From Pseudomonadota bacterium (GTDB lineage: Bacteria; Pseudomonadota; Gammaproteobacteria; JAKAQQ01), in contig JAKAQQ010000055.1 of assembly GCA_021819635.1 (NCBI GenBank), forward strand, positions 1-6,211: a DNA stretch of 6,211 bases, read 5' to 3'. Below, in pieces: positions 6,035-6,211 of this stretch. Within the stretch, counting starts at the first letter, position 1, and the number at the start of each line of letters is the position of its first letter. The notes below the pieces were generated by a model. It saw nothing but the letters and a program-made list of their open reading frames with translations, was not told where the DNA came from and searched no databases. A program made the position numbers and the translations under genes.

Positions 6035-6211
6035 GCGCGCCTACATTCCCCGTCTCGAACGCCAGTACCGCGAGCGCGTTGTCCCCGACCTCCGCGCGCG
6101 CTTCGGTTACGACAACCCGATGGCGGTGCCGCGCCTCGTCAAAATCACCCTCAACATGGGGGTGGGCGAGGCGGCGAGCGACCGTAAGAAGATCGAGAGC
6201 GCGGTGGCCGA
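6027..6211 (+). CDS. rplE: 50S ribosomal protein L5, N-terminal part (partial)
   Basis: L5 binds 5S rRNA and contacts P-site tRNA in the central protuberance. The ATG at 6027 opens a frame that runs off the window after 61 codons. It reads [21 protein letters not shown], then [19 protein letters not shown], the typical L5 N-terminal signature. GGAGAGG at 6014-6020, inside rplX, is 6 bases upstream. In E. coli the S8 repressor site of spc mRNA lies around the rplX/rplE junction; here the genes overlap by 8 bases and I could not recognise an S8-like helix by eye. Confidence 0.95.
   Translation, partial: MSERAYIPRLERQYRERVVPDLRARFGYDNPMAVPRLVKITLNMGVGEAASDRKKIESAVA

Noticed and set aside
1..6211. 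Mobile elements, CRISPR arrays, tRNA or rRNA genes
   Set aside because: No repeats, transposase motifs or RNA gene signatures were seen; the window is filled by a conserved ribosomal-protein cluster.

Overview
This window is a continuous stretch of the str/S10/spc ribosomal-protein supercluster, all on the + strand and very GC-rich. It holds the last 53 codons of an EF-Tu gene (tuf), followed by rpsJ, rplC, rplD, rplW, rplB, rpsS, rplV, rpsC, rplP, rpmC, rpsQ, rplN, rplX and the first 61 codons of rplE. The proteins look proteobacterial, most like gammaproteobacteria. L3 carries the [10 protein letters not shown] loop with the glutamine that PrmB methylates in E. coli, and L2, L4, L14, L16 and S19 read closely along their E. 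coli counterparts. I cannot name a genus. The gene-dense packing, GTG starts and almost exclusive TGA stops fit a high-GC lineage.

Layout. Positions 1-163 are the tuf tail. rpsJ (186-497) follows after 22 bases, so no long leader of the E. coli S10 type precedes it. The only sizeable gap is 498-625, between rpsJ and rplC. It contains a near-consensus sigma70 promoter (TTGACG, 17 bp, TATACT) and then a compact leader: a GC hairpin, a second stem-loop reaching into the rplC Shine-Dalgarno, a possible pseudoknot joining the two, and a 12-bp palindrome centred on the rplC start codon. From rplC onward genes are separated by 16 bases or fewer or overlap (TGATG, GTGA and ATGA junctions), which suggests translational coupling through to rplE. 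In E. coli the spc operon starts at its own promoter between rpsQ and rplN. Here those two genes overlap by 4 bases, so S10 and spc appear to be one unit.

How the genes work together. tuf encodes the elongation factor that brings aminoacyl-tRNA to the ribosome. The other genes encode seven or more large-subunit and four small-subunit proteins made together for ribosome assembly. S10 also serves as NusE in transcription antitermination. In E. coli, L4 represses the S10 operon; the structured rplC leader here is a candidate site for an analogous control that would leave rpsJ out.

The most notable observations are: (1) the promoter plus structured leader between rpsJ and rplC; (2) an abrupt change of codon usage near position 98 inside tuf, pointing to gene conversion, recombination or an assembly join; (3) an S3 whose KH-domain signature is degenerate (GKKA instead of GKKG, ARQG instead of ARPG) with extra residues on both sides; and (4) an S17 whose usual RPLSKTKxW segment is replaced by a strongly basic one.
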